A stretch of DNA of 64,000 nucleotides from Oscillibacter sp. 1-3 (GCF_000403435.2 NZ_KE159707.1:669607-733606); one strand, 5' to 3'; positions 31,089-39,269 are shown, counted from the stretch's first letter. Numbers and translations: made by a program. The notes: generated by a model not told the origin, from the letters alone.

Positions 31089-31486
31089 TGTTGTCCTCCC
31101 CCTCTCTTTTGCTCCGCGGCGCCCGGCATCTTCGGCTCCTCCCGGACCAGCGCCGCCAGCTCCTCCTGCGAAACGCCCAGGTATTTCAGCTCCGCCAGCA
31201 GTTCCCGGGCCCTGAACATCAGCTCTTTCCGGCGGGCCTCATCCGCCCCGGCGCTGCCGGTGGCAAAGCTCCCCTTGCCGGGCACGGAGTAGATGTACCC
31301 CTCTCCCTCCAGCTCGTTATACGCACGCTGGATGGTGTTGGGGTTGATGGACAGCTGGGTCGCCATCGCCCGCACGGAGGGCAGCTTTTCATCCGGGCCC
31401 ATGGCCCCTGTGACGATCAGCTTCCGCAGTCCGTCCTTGATCTGCTCGTAGATCGGGCGGGAGTCCCGGTAGTTCAGGCTGATCAT
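31085..31486 (-). CDS. GntR-family (YtrA-type) regulator
   Basis: Short GntR regulator. ATG 31486 gives 133 residues; earlier open codons overlap the promoter. The N-terminal HTH is clear: SRPIYEQIKDGLRKLIVTGAM, KLPSVRAMATQLSINPNTIQRAYNELEGEGYIY, SVPGKGSF. The C-terminal 60 residues are helical and lack a UTRA or FCD ligand domain, as in YtrA proteins controlling ABC operons. It is the first gene of the operon and its operator is likely the palindrome at 31537. Confidence 0.93.
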   Translation of the reverse strand: MISLNYRDSRPIYEQIKDGLRKLIVTGAMGPDEKLPSVRAMATQLSINPNTIQRAYNELEGEGYIYSVPGKGSFATGSAGADEARRKELMFRARELLAELKYLGVSQEELAALVREEPKMPGAAEQKRGGGQQ

Positions 31487-31536
31487 CCGCTCACCTTCCC
31501 TTCCGCGGCGGTCTGTCCGCCGCAAACTGTATTAAC

Positions 31537-31580
31537 TGTACTAGTACACTTAGGATAACACGGCGGACTGCCGCTGTCAA
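31537..31580 (-). promoter_or_regulatory. Promoter and operator of the GntR-ABC operon
   Basis: Minus-strand TTGACA (31575-31580) and TATCCT (31552-31557) are 17 bp apart. Immediately downstream, TGTACTAGTACA (31537-31548) is a perfect 12-bp palindrome placed over the expected transcription start, suited to autorepression by the GntR protein. Confidence 0.75.
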
Positions 31581-31647
31581 GCCTCTCTTTTGGGCGGAAT
31601 TTTCCGGCCTGCATCTGGAAAATCCATGCAGAATCCGTATTTTCTTC

Positions 31648-31676
31648 TTTACAATGGGAAGGATGTGTGATATATT
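31648..31676 (+). promoter_or_regulatory. Promoter of rpsO
   Basis: TTTACA (31648-31653) and TATATT (31671-31676) with a 17-bp spacer. The 110-base leader that follows has GGCGCGG/CCGCGCC and CCCGCGG/CCGCGGG stems, which could be an S15 autoregulatory structure. Confidence 0.65.
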
Positions 31677-31790
31677 TCGATAGGCGCGGAAAACCGCGCC
31701 CGCGATTTCGCCCCTGTACTTTGTCCCGCGGAGCTTCACCGGCCCGGGGCACAGTACCGCGGGTCATTTTATGAAAGGTGGAAATACACT

Positions 31791-32057
31791 ATGCTGCGCA
31801 AGGAACAAAAGACCGCGATCATCGACGCCAACCGCACCCACGAGACCGACACCGGCTCCCCGGAGGTCCAGATCGCCATTCTGACGGAGCGCATCAACGT
31901 GCTCACCGAGCACATGCGTGCCAATCCCCAGGACAAGCACTCCAACAGAGGCCTTTTGAAGATGGTCGGCAAGCGCCGGAGTCTGCTGGACTATCTCATG
32001 AAAAAGGACATCGAGCGTTACCGCGCCCTGATCGCGAAGCTCGGCATCCGCAAGTAA
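31791..32057 (+). CDS. rpsO: Ribosomal protein S15
   Basis: The 88-residue protein binds 16S rRNA helices 20-22 early in 30S assembly. It shows the family blocks [39 protein letters not shown] and [15 protein letters not shown] 31791 follows GAAAGGTGG. pnp lies 173 bases downstream, the classic rpsO-pnp order, separated here by one terminator-like and one complex hairpin. Confidence 0.98.
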   Translation: MLRKEQKTAIIDANRTHETDTGSPEVQIAILTERINVLTEHMRANPQDKHSNRGLLKMVGKRRSLLDYLMKKDIERYRALIAKLGIRK

Positions 32058-32064
32058 TGAATCC

Positions 32065-32104
32065 AGGGCGGCGCGGTTTTACCCGCCGCCCTGATTCCAT
32101 TTTT
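32065..32104 (+). terminator. Terminator after rpsO
   Basis: Stem AGGGCGGC (32065-32072) with GCCGCCCT (32085-32092), followed shortly by CATTTTTCC. Confidence 0.75.
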
Positions 32105-32119
32105 CCCCAGCCCGTGTGT

Positions 32120-32196
32120 GAGCCGCGCAAGCCCTTTAGCAGTTGAAAAAGGGGCCGGACAACGGCCGTTTTTTCAAGTGCTAAACGGTCCGGCTC
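32120..32196 (+). other. Complex pnp leader hairpin with internal terminator-like stem
   Basis: Nested pairs GAGCCG/CGGCTC, TTTAGCA/TGCTAAA, GTTGAAAAA/TTTTTTCAA and GGCCG/CGGCC close a 77-base structure; GGCCGGACAACGGCC is followed by GTTTTTT. In other bacteria PNPase autoregulates through an RNase III-cut leader stem, which this could be. Confidence 0.6.
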
Positions 32197-32230
32197 CCAC
32201 GCGGAATCCAAAACAAAAAGGAGCAAGACC

Positions 32231-34381
32231 ATGTCTACCATTATCACCAAGAGACAGTTCCCCAACTACCGCAAGTACGAATTGGACCTGGCCGGCCGTC
32301 CCCTCACCCTGGAGGTGGGGAAGCTGGCCGAGCTTGCCAACGCCGCCGTCATGGTGGGCTACGGCGACACCCGGGTGCTGGTGTGCGCCACCGCCTCCGC
32401 CCGTCCCCGGGACGGCATCGACTTCTTCCCCCTGAGCGTTGACTTCGAGGAGAAGCTCTACTCCGTGGGCCGCATCCCCGGCAGCTTCAACCGCCGGGAG
32501 GGCCGCCCCGGCGAGAAGGGCGTGCTGACCAGCCGGGTCATCGACCGGCCCATCCGCCCCCTGTTCCCCCACGACTTCCGCAACGACGTGTCCATCATGG
32601 CCACCGTCATGAGCGTGGACCACGACTGCTCCCCCGAGGTGGCCGCCCTCATCGGCACCTCCGCCGCCCTGGCCATCTCCGACATCCCCTGGAACGGCCC
32701 CGTGGGCGCTCTCAAGGTGGGCCTGATGGACGGCAGGCTGGTCCTCAACCCCAACAGCGAGGAGCGCAAGGTCTCCGACCTGGACGTCACCGTGGTCTCC
32801 ACCGGCAAAAAGGTGGTCATGATCGAGGCCGGCGCCAACGAGGTGGACAACGACACCATGTTTAAGGCCATTCAGCTGGCCCATGAGGAGAACCAGAAGC
32901 AGGTGGAGCTCATCAAGCGCATGGTCAGCGAGATCGGCAAGGCCAAGTTTGACTATCCCCACGCCGACTTCGACCAGGTCCTCTTCGAGCGCATCACGGC
33001 GGACTTCATGGACGAGGCCAAGGCCGCCATGGACACCGACGACAAAAACGTCCGGGAGCAGCGCTGGAACGCCATGATCGAGCGCTGGCATGAGAAGTAC
33101 CTGGAAGAGTTCCCCGAGATGGACAAATACCTGGACGAGATCACCTACAAGTTCCAGAAGAAGATTGTCAAGGCCTGGCTGCTGGAGGGCCACCGTGTGG
33201 ATGGCCGCGCCAAAAACGAGATCCGCCCCCTGGGCGCGGAAGTCGGCCTTCTGCCCCGGGCCCACGGCTCCGGCCTCTTCACCCGGGGCCAGACCCAGGT
33301 GCTCTCCGCCGTCACCCTGGACACCCTCTCCGCCAACCAGAAGCTGGACACCATCTGGGAGGAGACGGAGAAGCGGTATATGCACCACTATAACTTCCCC
33401 GGCTACTCCGTGGGCGAGGCCAAGCCCGCCCGCTCCCCCGGCCGCCGGGAGATCGGCCACGGCGCCCTGGCCGAGCGGGCGCTGCTGCCCGTGATCCCCG
33501 ATGTGGAGACCTTCCCCTACGCCATCCGCGTGGTCAGCGAGGTGGTCTCTTCCAACGGCTCCACCTCTCAGGGCTCCGTCTGCGGCTCCACCCTGGCGCT
33601 GATGGATGCCGGCGTGCCCATCAAGGCCCCTGTGGCCGGCATCTCCTGCGGATTGATCCAGGACGACGACGGCTCCTTCACCACCTTCATCGACATCCAG
33701 GGCGTGGAGGACTTCCACGGCGAGATGGACTTTAAGGTGGCGGGCACCAAGAAGGGCATTACCGCCATTCAGATGGACCTGAAAAACGACGGCCTCACCA
33801 TGGAGATCATCAAAAACGCCCTGGACATTACCTACGACGGCCGCTGCCAGATTCTGGACCAGATCATGCTGCCGGCGATTGCGGAGCCCCGGGCGGACGT
33901 GAGCCGCTACGCCCCCAAGATGCTGACCATGCACATCGACCCCTCCAGGATTCGGGAGGTCATCGGCTCCGGCGGCAAGGTGATCCAGAAGATCGTGGCC
34001 GACACCGGCGCCAAGATCGACATCAACGACGACGGCTCCATCTTCATCGCCGGCGTGGACGCCGCCAGCTGCGACGCCGCCAAGAAGTGCATTGACGACA
34101 TTGTCTTTGTCCCCGAGGTGGGCTCCCTCTACTACGGCCGCGTGGTGCGGCTGATGACCTTCGGCGCCTTCGTGGAACTGGCCCCCGGCAAGGACGGGCT
34201 GGTCCACATCTCCAAGCTGGCGGACCACCGCATTGAGAAGGTGGAGGATGCCTGCAAGATCGGCGACATGATGTGGGTGAAGGTTACCGACATCGACGAG
34301 AAGGGCCGGGTGAACCTGAGCCACAAGGACGCCGTCCGGGAGATCAAGGCCAAGGAGGCCGCCGGAGAGCGGATCAAATAA
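32231..34381 (+). CDS. pnp: Polynucleotide phosphorylase
   Basis: Phosphorolytic 3'-5' exoribonuclease of the RNA degradosome. The 716 residues contain two RNase PH domains (about 15-230 and 320-540, the second with GHGALAERALLPVIP and SNGSTSQGSVCGS), an all-alpha linker, a KH domain with IREVIGSGGKVIQKI (about 570) and an S1 domain (GSLYYGRVVRLMTFGAFVEL, about 630). ATG 32231 follows AAAAAGGAGCAAGACC. Full length for the family. A terminator follows at 34408. Confidence 0.98.
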   Translation: MSTIITKRQFPNYRKYELDLAGRPLTLEVGKLAELANAAVMVGYGDTRVLVCATASARPRDGIDFFPLSVDFEEKLYSVGRIPGSFNRREGRPGEKGVLTSRVIDRPIRPLFPHDFRNDVSIMATVMSVDHDCSPEVAALIGTSAALAISDIPWNGPVGALKVGLMDGRLVLNPNSEERKVSDLDVTVVSTGKKVVMIEAGANEVDNDTMFKAIQLAHEENQKQVELIKRMVSEIGKAKFDYPHADFDQVLFERITADFMDEAKAAMDTDDKNVREQRWNAMIERWHEKYLEEFPEMDKYLDEITYKFQKKIVKAWLLEGHRVDGRAKNEIRPLGAEVGLLPRAHGSGLFTRGQTQVLSAVTLDTLSANQKLDTIWEETEKRYMHHYNFPGYSVGEAKPARSPGRREIGHGALAERALLPVIPDVETFPYAIRVVSEVVSSNGSTSQGSVCGSTLALMDAGVPIKAPVAGISCGLIQDDDGSFTTFIDIQGVEDFHGEMDFKVAGTKKGITAIQMDLKNDGLTMEIIKNALDITYDGRCQILDQIMLPAIAEPRADVSRYAPKMLTMHIDPSRIREVIGSGGKVIQKIVADTGAKIDINDDGSIFIAGVDAASCDAAKKCIDDIVFVPEVGSLYYGRVVRLMTFGAFVELAPGKDGLVHISKLADHRIEKVEDACKIGDMMWVKVTDIDEKGRVNLSHKDAVREIKAKEAAGERIK

Positions 34382-34407
34382 TCTTATTGCCGGCAAGGCG
34401 TGAAAAT

Positions 34408-34442
34408 GGCGGGACGGGCGGATGCCTGTCCCGCCGCTTTTT
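34408..34442 (+). terminator. Terminator after pnp
   Basis: GGCGGGAC (34408-34415) pairs with GTCCCGCC (34428-34435), followed by GCTTTTT. Confidence 0.85.
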
Positions 34443-34520
34443 GGAGGGCGTCTTCCTCCCTGCGGGCCGCCTGCCGCCGGAGGCAGGAGGAGGGGCGGGG
34501 CTCTGCCCCGGCCCGTTTGC

Positions 34521-34588
34521 CCCGGCGCTTTTGGGAAAACGGGCGGGAACAGAGCCCCGTCCCTGCAAGGCCGCAAATCCGAAATCGC
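34521..34588 (+). repeat. Dispersed intergenic repeat, family 2 copy A
   Basis: The stretch from CCCGGCGCTTTTGGGAAAAC through CCCTGCAAGGCCGCA to GAAATCGC recurs with few changes at 53531-53602. It sits in the 385-bp pnp-mnmE spacer; the remainder of the spacer shows a terminator and a promoter only. Confidence 0.6.
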
Positions 34589-34633
34589 AGAGGAGCAATA
34601 CGCGGCAGGGCTCTTCCGGAGACGGAACGCGCC

Positions 34634-34662
34634 TTGCGATTGCCGGAGGAATATGGTATCCT
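34634..34662 (+). promoter_or_regulatory. Candidate promoter for mnmE
   Basis: TTGCGA (34634-34639) and TATCCT (34657-34662), spacer 17 bp, about 100 bases before the start codon. Confidence 0.5.
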
Positions 34663-34766
34663 TCTCTATATTTACAGCAGGCTTCAAAATCGCGGGCCCC
34701 TGGCCGGGCCCTTTGCCGGGTATTTTGACGGCTTTATCACAAAAGAGACCAAAAGGAGATGATTTT

Positions 34767-36179
34767 ATGGAGCTCATTGCCGCCATCGCCACCGGAGCCG
34801 CCGCCTCCGCCATCGGCATCGTCCGCCTCTCCGGAGAGGGGTGCTTTGCCGTCTGCGGCCGGGTCTTCCGGCCCGCCAACGGCCGCCCCTTCGAAGAGCA
34901 GGAGCCCCGGAAGCTGGTGATGGGCGAGATGCTGGACAGCCGGGGGCGGGTCGTTGACCGGGGAATGGCCGTCCGCTTTCCCGCCCCCCGCAGCTACACC
35001 GGGGAGGACTCCGCCGAGCTCCACTGCCACGGCTCCCCCGCGGCGCTGCGGGAGCTGCTGTCCGCCCTCTTCGCCGCCGGGGCGCGGCAGGCCGGGCCCG
35101 GGGAGTTCACCAAGCGGGCCTTTCTCAACGGACGCATGGACCTGACCCAGGCGGAGGCCGTCGTGGACCTGATCGACGCCGAGACCGCCGCCGCCGCCCG
35201 CAACGCCGCCGCCCAGCTGGACGGGGGACTCCGCCGGGTACTGGAGCCCATCCAGGAGACCTTGCTGGACATTGCCAGCCGCTTCTACGCCGTGGTGGAC
35301 TACCCCGACGAGGACATCCAGGACGTAAACCCGGCGGAGATCGCCCGGGCCATGGTCTCCGCAGAGGACGCCCTCACCCGCCTTCTGGCGGCCTGCCGCC
35401 GGGGACAGGTGCTGAAAAAGGGCGTCCGCACCGCCATTGTGGGCCTGCCCAACGCCGGGAAGTCCTCCCTTTTGAACGCTTTGGCGGGGTATGAGCGCTG
35501 CCTTGTCACCGACATCCCCGGCACCACCCGGGACACGGTGGAGGAGTCCGTCCTCTGCGGTGGGGTGCTCCTGCGGCTGATCGACACGGCGGGCCTGCGG
35601 GAGACGGAGGACACGGTGGAGAAGCTGGGCGTGGAGCGGTCCCGAAAGGCCATGGAGACGGCGGAGCTGATCCTCCTGGTGGACGACAGCCTGGCAGACC
35701 CGGAGACGCCCAGGCCCCCAGCGTACTGGGAGGGCTTCTGCCAGCTGCTGAACGAGGCGGGCCGGGGACCCGCGCCCTGGATCTTTGTGGCCTCCAAGCG
35801 GGACCTCACCGGGAAAACCGCCGGGTCCATCGGCGCCGTCGGCGACCCGGACTGGAAGGGCCCCGCCGCCTATGTCTCCCTCTCCGCCCTCACCGGCGAG
35901 GGCATGGAGGACCTGGAGAGGGCCGTGGCGGACCTCTTCCCCGCCGGAGATCCCGGCGAGGCCGGAGGTCTTCTGACGGACCGGCGGCAGGAGGACGCCG
36001 CCCGCCGCGCCAGAGACGCCCTCCGCCGGGGCCGCGCCGCCCTGGAGAGCGGCCTGACCCCTGACGCCGTCCTCGCCGACGCGGAGGAGGCGCTGGACGC
36101 CCTGGGCGAGCTGACGGGCCGCACGGCAAGGGAGGAGATCGTCTCCGCCATTTTCTCCCGGTTCTGCGTGGGGAAATAA
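34767..36179 (+). CDS. mnmE: tRNA modification GTPase MnmE
   Basis: With MnmG it installs the carboxymethylaminomethyl group on wobble uridine 34. ATG 34767 (MELIAAIATG) with AAAAGGAGATG upstream gives 470 residues; 115 earlier open codons are non-coding spacer. The N-terminal folate-binding domain, the inserted G domain (G1 GLPNAGKSSLLNAL at about 226, G2/G3 TTRDTVEE and DTAGLRET), and the C-terminal catalytic FCVGK (CxGK) are intact. Its partner mnmG is 12 kb downstream instead of adjacent. Confidence 0.97.
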   Translation: MELIAAIATGAAASAIGIVRLSGEGCFAVCGRVFRPANGRPFEEQEPRKLVMGEMLDSRGRVVDRGMAVRFPAPRSYTGEDSAELHCHGSPAALRELLSALFAAGARQAGPGEFTKRAFLNGRMDLTQAEAVVDLIDAETAAAARNAAAQLDGGLRRVLEPIQETLLDIASRFYAVVDYPDEDIQDVNPAEIARAMVSAEDALTRLLAACRRGQVLKKGVRTAIVGLPNAGKSSLLNALAGYERCLVTDIPGTTRDTVEESVLCGGVLLRLIDTAGLRETEDTVEKLGVERSRKAMETAELILLVDDSLADPETPRPPAYWEGFCQLLNEAGRGPAPWIFVASKRDLTGKTAGSIGAVGDPDWKGPAAYVSLSALTGEGMEDLERAVADLFPAGDPGEAGGLLTDRRQEDAARRARDALRRGRAALESGLTPDAVLADAEEALDALGELTGRTAREEIVSAIFSRFCVGK

Positions 36180-36197
36180 TCTCGGAATCCGTTAAAT

Positions 36198-36230
36198 GTG
36201 GTTTACAAAACCACGTTTGCGTGGTACAAT
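36198..36230 (+). promoter_or_regulatory. Promoter with overlapping palindromes before the DUF1836 gene
   Basis: TTTACA (36202-36207) and TACAAT (36225-36230), 17 bp apart. GTGGTTTACAAAACCAC (36198-36214) is a perfect inverted repeat over the -35 box, and CCACGTTTGCGTGG (36211-36224) another in the spacer, sharing the CCAC block. Confidence 0.7.
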
Positions 36231-36275
36231 ACCGTATAAAATACCGGTGATATTTATTTGAAGGAGTATTGTGCC

Positions 36276-36848
36276 ATGTGTGATTCAGCCTCTTTGCAGG
36301 AGCGGCTGCGGACCCAGCGCCCCGTGGAGTGGGACCAGCTGCCGGATTTTTCCCTGTATATGGACCAGGTGCTCAGCTATATGGACCGGCAGGTCATCCG
36401 CTTTGACGAGGACGACGGCCTCACCGCCGCCATGGTGAACAACTACACCAAAAGCGGCCTGGTGCCCCGGGCGGAGGGCAAGAAGTACAGCCGGGAGCAC
36501 CTGGCGTACCTCACCGTGATCTGCGTTTTGAAGCGGGTCATGTCCACCCGGGACATGGACCTGCTGATCCGCCAGGAGCTCCAGGGGGACCGCTCCGTTC
36601 AGGACGGCTACGCCGCCTTCTGCGACAGCCTGGACAAGGCGCTGAACCTCACCGCCGGGGAGATGGAGAGCCGGCCCGGCGGCGAGGAGGATCTGGCGGA
36701 CGCCGCCATCCACTTTGCCCTGCTGAGCTACGCCGCCGGCGTGGCCAGCAGCCGCTATGTGACCTTGCTGCGCCGGCAGACCGACCAGGCGGCGGAGGCC
36801 GCCGCGCCCGCGAAAAAAGCCAGGAAGGAGCGTGGGCAGGATGCGTGA
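36276..36848 (+). CDS. DUF1836 protein, probable DNA-binding regulator
   Basis: The 190-residue protein matches the DUF1836 family: DQVLSYMDRQVIRF, LTAAMVNNYTKSGLVPRAEGKKYSREHLAYL (quoted as LTAAMVNNYTKSGL and KKYSREHLAYL), a MerR-like helix-turn-helix arrangement, then an alpha-helical C-terminus and a Lys-rich tail. ATG 36276 with AAGGAG nine bases upstream is preferred over ATG 36258. The gene overlaps the following degV by 8 bases. Perfect palindromes in its promoter suggest autoregulation. Biological targets of the family are unknown. Confidence 0.85.
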   Translation: MCDSASLQERLRTQRPVEWDQLPDFSLYMDQVLSYMDRQVIRFDEDDGLTAAMVNNYTKSGLVPRAEGKKYSREHLAYLTVICVLKRVMSTRDMDLLIRQELQGDRSVQDGYAAFCDSLDKALNLTAGEMESRPGGEEDLADAAIHFALLSYAAGVASSRYVTLLRRQTDQAAEAAAPAKKARKERGQDA

Positions 36849-37707
36849 ATTTGCCATCATGACGGACAGCTGCTGCGACCTCACCGCCGCCATGGCGGAG
36901 GAATTGTCGGTCCTGCCTCTGAGCCTGCATATGGGCGAGGCGGTATACCGCAACTGGCTGGACGGGCGGGACATCGGATTCCCGGAGTTTTACAGCCGGG
37001 TACGCGGCGGCGAGAGCGCCTCCACCGCCGCCGTCAGTGTGGGAGACTTCGAGGCGGAGATGCGGAGGATTCTGGCCTCCGGCCGGGACATTTTGTGCGT
37101 CAATTTTTCCTCCGCCCTGTCTGCGACCTTCCAGTCCGCCTCCATCGCCGCGGAGGACCTGCGGCAGGAGTTCCCGGAGGCCAAAATTTACGTGGTGGAC
37201 TCCCTGTGCGCCTCCCTGGGCCAGGGCCTTTTGGTGTGGCTGTGCGCCCGGGAGCGGAAAAAGGGGCGGACGCTGGAGGAGGTGCGGGACTTTGCCGAGG
37301 AGACCAGGGGGCGGATCTGCCACTGGTTCACGGTGGACGACCTGAACCACCTGAAACGTGGCGGGCGGATCAGCGCCGCCACGGCGCTGTTCGGCACCAT
37401 GCTCTCCATTAAGCCGGTGATGCACGTGGACGACGGCGGCCATCTCACCCCCGTCGGCAAGGCCCGGGGCCGGAGGGCCTCCCTGCTGGCCCTAGTGGAC
37501 GAGATGGAGAAGACCGCCATAGACCCGGGAGAGCAGACCGTCTTTATCTCCCACGGGGATTGCCTTGCGGACGCGGAGTTCGTGGCGGAGGAGGTCCGCC
37601 GCCGCTTCGGGACGAAGGACATCCATATCAACTACGTGGGTCCGGTGATCGGCAGCCACTCAGGCCCGGGGACCGTGGCGCTGTTTTTCCTGGGGACTGT
37701 CCGGTGA
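36841..37707 (+). CDS. DegV-family fatty-acid-binding protein
   Basis: DegV proteins bind a fatty acid; FakB members feed it to the FakA kinase. The 288 residues (ATG 36841) begin FAIMTDSCCDLTAAMAEE, the DegV signature, followed by STAAVSVGDFEAEM, ILCVNFSSALSATFQSA, YVVDSLCASLGQGLLVW and HLKRGGRISAATALFGTMLSIKPV with the conserved RGGR, and end IGSHSGPGTVALFFLG. It overlaps the DUF1836 gene; prmA follows. No fakA is seen here. Confidence 0.93.
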   Translation: MREFAIMTDSCCDLTAAMAEELSVLPLSLHMGEAVYRNWLDGRDIGFPEFYSRVRGGESASTAAVSVGDFEAEMRRILASGRDILCVNFSSALSATFQSASIAAEDLRQEFPEAKIYVVDSLCASLGQGLLVWLCARERKKGRTLEEVRDFAEETRGRICHWFTVDDLNHLKRGGRISAATALFGTMLSIKPVMHVDDGGHLTPVGKARGRRASLLALVDEMEKTAIDPGEQTVFISHGDCLADAEFVAEEVRRRFGTKDIHINYVGPVIGSHSGPGTVALFFLGTVR

Positions 37708-37861
37708 CCCTGGCGCTCCCGGGAAAATGGCCTGCACAGGGTGCCAGGCCCACGGGGCAGGTGTTTTTGCCGGTCCGGCCCTGCTGTGGGGGCCGCAGCC
37801 CTCTGGGGACATGCCTCCCCTGAAAAATTCGGACCATGATTTTACGAAAGGGGCATCTCAC

Positions 37862-38839
37862 TTGAATTGGCTGGAAGTACATATTGATACCAACCACGCC
37901 GGCCTGGAGCCGGTGGAGGCCATGCTGTCCTCCCTGGATGTGGACGGCGTGGTGATTGACGACGAGACGGAGTTCCGGGAGTTTCTGGAGGACAACCGCC
38001 AGTACTGGGACTATGTGGACGAGGACCTCTCCCGCCGCATGGCGGGATTGTCCCGGGTGACCTTCTACCTCCAGTCGGACGAGGCGGGCTTCGCCAAGCT
38101 GGGAGAGGTCCGACTGGCTCTGGAGGGCCTGCGCGCTCAGGGGCAGGACTGGGGCAGCCTCATCATGTCCCTGGACAACCTGGCGGACGAGGACTGGGAG
38201 AACAATTGGAAGCAGTATTACAAGCCCATCGAGATCGGGGAGCGGCTGCTGGTGGTGCCCAAGTGGGAGACCGTAGACCCCGGGGAGCGGGCGCCCCTGT
38301 ACCTGGACCCCGGCCTGACCTTCGGTACCGGGGACCACGCCACCACCCGGCTGTGCCTCACCGCCCTGGAGAAGGAGATTCACGGTGGGGAGCGGGTGCT
38401 GGACCTGGGCTGCGGCAGCGGCATTTTGTCCATCGCCGCGCTGAAGCTGGGCGCCGCCTCCGCCCGGGCGGTGGACATCGACCGCATGTGTCTGGACGTG
38501 GCCTATGAGAACGCCGCCCTCAACGGCATCGGGAAGGACGTCTACACCGTGGAGGTGGGAGACGTGCTGGCGAACGGGGACCTGCGGGCGTCCCTGGGCG
38601 GCGGGTACGGCGTGGTGCTGGCCAACATTGTGGCGGATGTGATTATCGGCCTGGCTCCCCTGGCCCGGAGCTTTTTGAAAGAGGGCGGGCTGTTCCTCTG
38701 CTCCGGCATCATCGAGGGCCGGGAGGCGGAGGTGGCGGAGCGCCTGCGGGAGGCGGGGCTCACGATCCTGGAGACTCGGGAGCAAAAGGGCTGGTATGCC
38801 TTTACCTGCCGGCAGGGGCCCGCGGAAGGCGGGAATTGA
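37862..38839 (+). CDS. prmA: Ribosomal protein L11 methyltransferase
   Basis: Trimethylates ribosomal protein L11 with S-adenosylmethionine. TTG 37862 (LNWLEVHIDTNHAG) with AAAGGGG 8 bases upstream gives 325 residues; the open frame's earlier 45 codons do not resemble PrmA. The substrate-recognition domain is followed by DPGLTFGTGDHATTRLCL, the SAM loop VLDLGCGSGILSIAALKLGA and VVLANIVADVIIGLAP. It is 154 bases after degV; a terminator follows at 38851. Confidence 0.94.
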   Translation: MNWLEVHIDTNHAGLEPVEAMLSSLDVDGVVIDDETEFREFLEDNRQYWDYVDEDLSRRMAGLSRVTFYLQSDEAGFAKLGEVRLALEGLRAQGQDWGSLIMSLDNLADEDWENNWKQYYKPIEIGERLLVVPKWETVDPGERAPLYLDPGLTFGTGDHATTRLCLTALEKEIHGGERVLDLGCGSGILSIAALKLGAASARAVDIDRMCLDVAYENAALNGIGKDVYTVEVGDVLANGDLRASLGGGYGVVLANIVADVIIGLAPLARSFLKEGGLFLCSGIIEGREAEVAERLREAGLTILETREQKGWYAFTCRQGPAEGGN

Positions 38840-38850
38840 GTGCTTTTTTC

Positions 38851-38899
38851 AATTTCTGGGAGTCTCTTTTGTGGACTACGGAGCTTCAGAAATTTTTTT
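38851..38899 (+). terminator. Terminator after prmA
   Basis: AATTTCTG (38851-38858) pairs with CAGAAATT (38887-38894) around an imperfect inner stem, followed by a seven-T run. Confidence 0.75.
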
Positions 38900-38929
38900 G
38901 AAGATTCGCTTGACACGCCTGGAAATATA

Positions 38930-39030
38930 TGATGCATCGTGCCCGCGATAAAGGCAAAGCCGGTGAAAGGTGGTGACGCAAGCCAAAGAGTCTTTCCGGT
39001 TTGGAGCGGCAGCCAGTTACAGCATGACAA
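38930..39030 (+). promoter_or_regulatory. c-di-GMP-I (GEMM-I) riboswitch aptamer
   Basis: The core reads GGCAAAGCC (38953-38961), a GAAA-type loop, GTGACGCAAGCC (38973-38984) and GGCAGCCAGTTAC (39008-39020), matching the GEMM-I pattern GGCAAACC-GAAA-GGGACGCAAAGCC-GGTAGCCGGGTTACC in order and spacing. TTGACA at 38910-38915 may be its promoter. A terminator lies 20 bases downstream. The switched gene appears to be the decayed surface-protein gene at 39313. Confidence 0.8.
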
Positions 39031-39050
39031 GTCTCGGGTCAGATGTAATC

Positions 39051-39107
39051 AGATGCTTTGCGCCATGGCGCAAAGCATCTTTTGCTATCCGCAGGACAGC
39101 AAAAGAT
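39051..39107 (+). terminator. Expression-platform terminator with alternative hairpin
   Basis: GATGCTTTGCGC and its complement form a perfect 28-base palindrome (39052-39079) followed by TTTTGC. TCTTTTGCT (39078-39086) can instead pair with AGCAAAAGA (39098-39106), a mutually exclusive stem. Confidence 0.8.
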
Positions 39108-39175
39108 ACACGTTGTATGTTTTGTTCCGGATGCCCGGAACTCCGCATAAATTTTGGTGGATTGGAGGGATGCCT

Positions 39176-39244
39176 ATGCGAAGGGGGAGACGGATGCTCC
39201 GCCCCGGTCTGAGCCGCGCCGGCATAGGCCGGATCGGCGAATAG
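39176..39244 (+). CDS. Possible 22-codon basic leader peptide
   Basis: ATG 39176 has GGAGG 8 bases upstream and reads MRRGRRMLRPGL, then SRAGIGRIGE and TAG: 22 residues, seven of them Arg. It lies between the two c-di-GMP aptamers, and its ends coincide with a GCCTATGC/GCATAGGC stem, so the sequence may be RNA structure and not protein. Confidence 0.2.
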   Translation: MRRGRRMLRPGLSRAGIGRIGE

Positions 39245-39269
39245 CGGTTTAGACAAATATTCTGTAAAA

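Noticed and set aside
32174-34879. 901-codon open frame antisense to pnp
   Set aside because: It is a GC-rich shadow of the clearly conserved pnp gene; its Val/Gly/His/Leu-rich translation matches no family and it has no plausible start signal.
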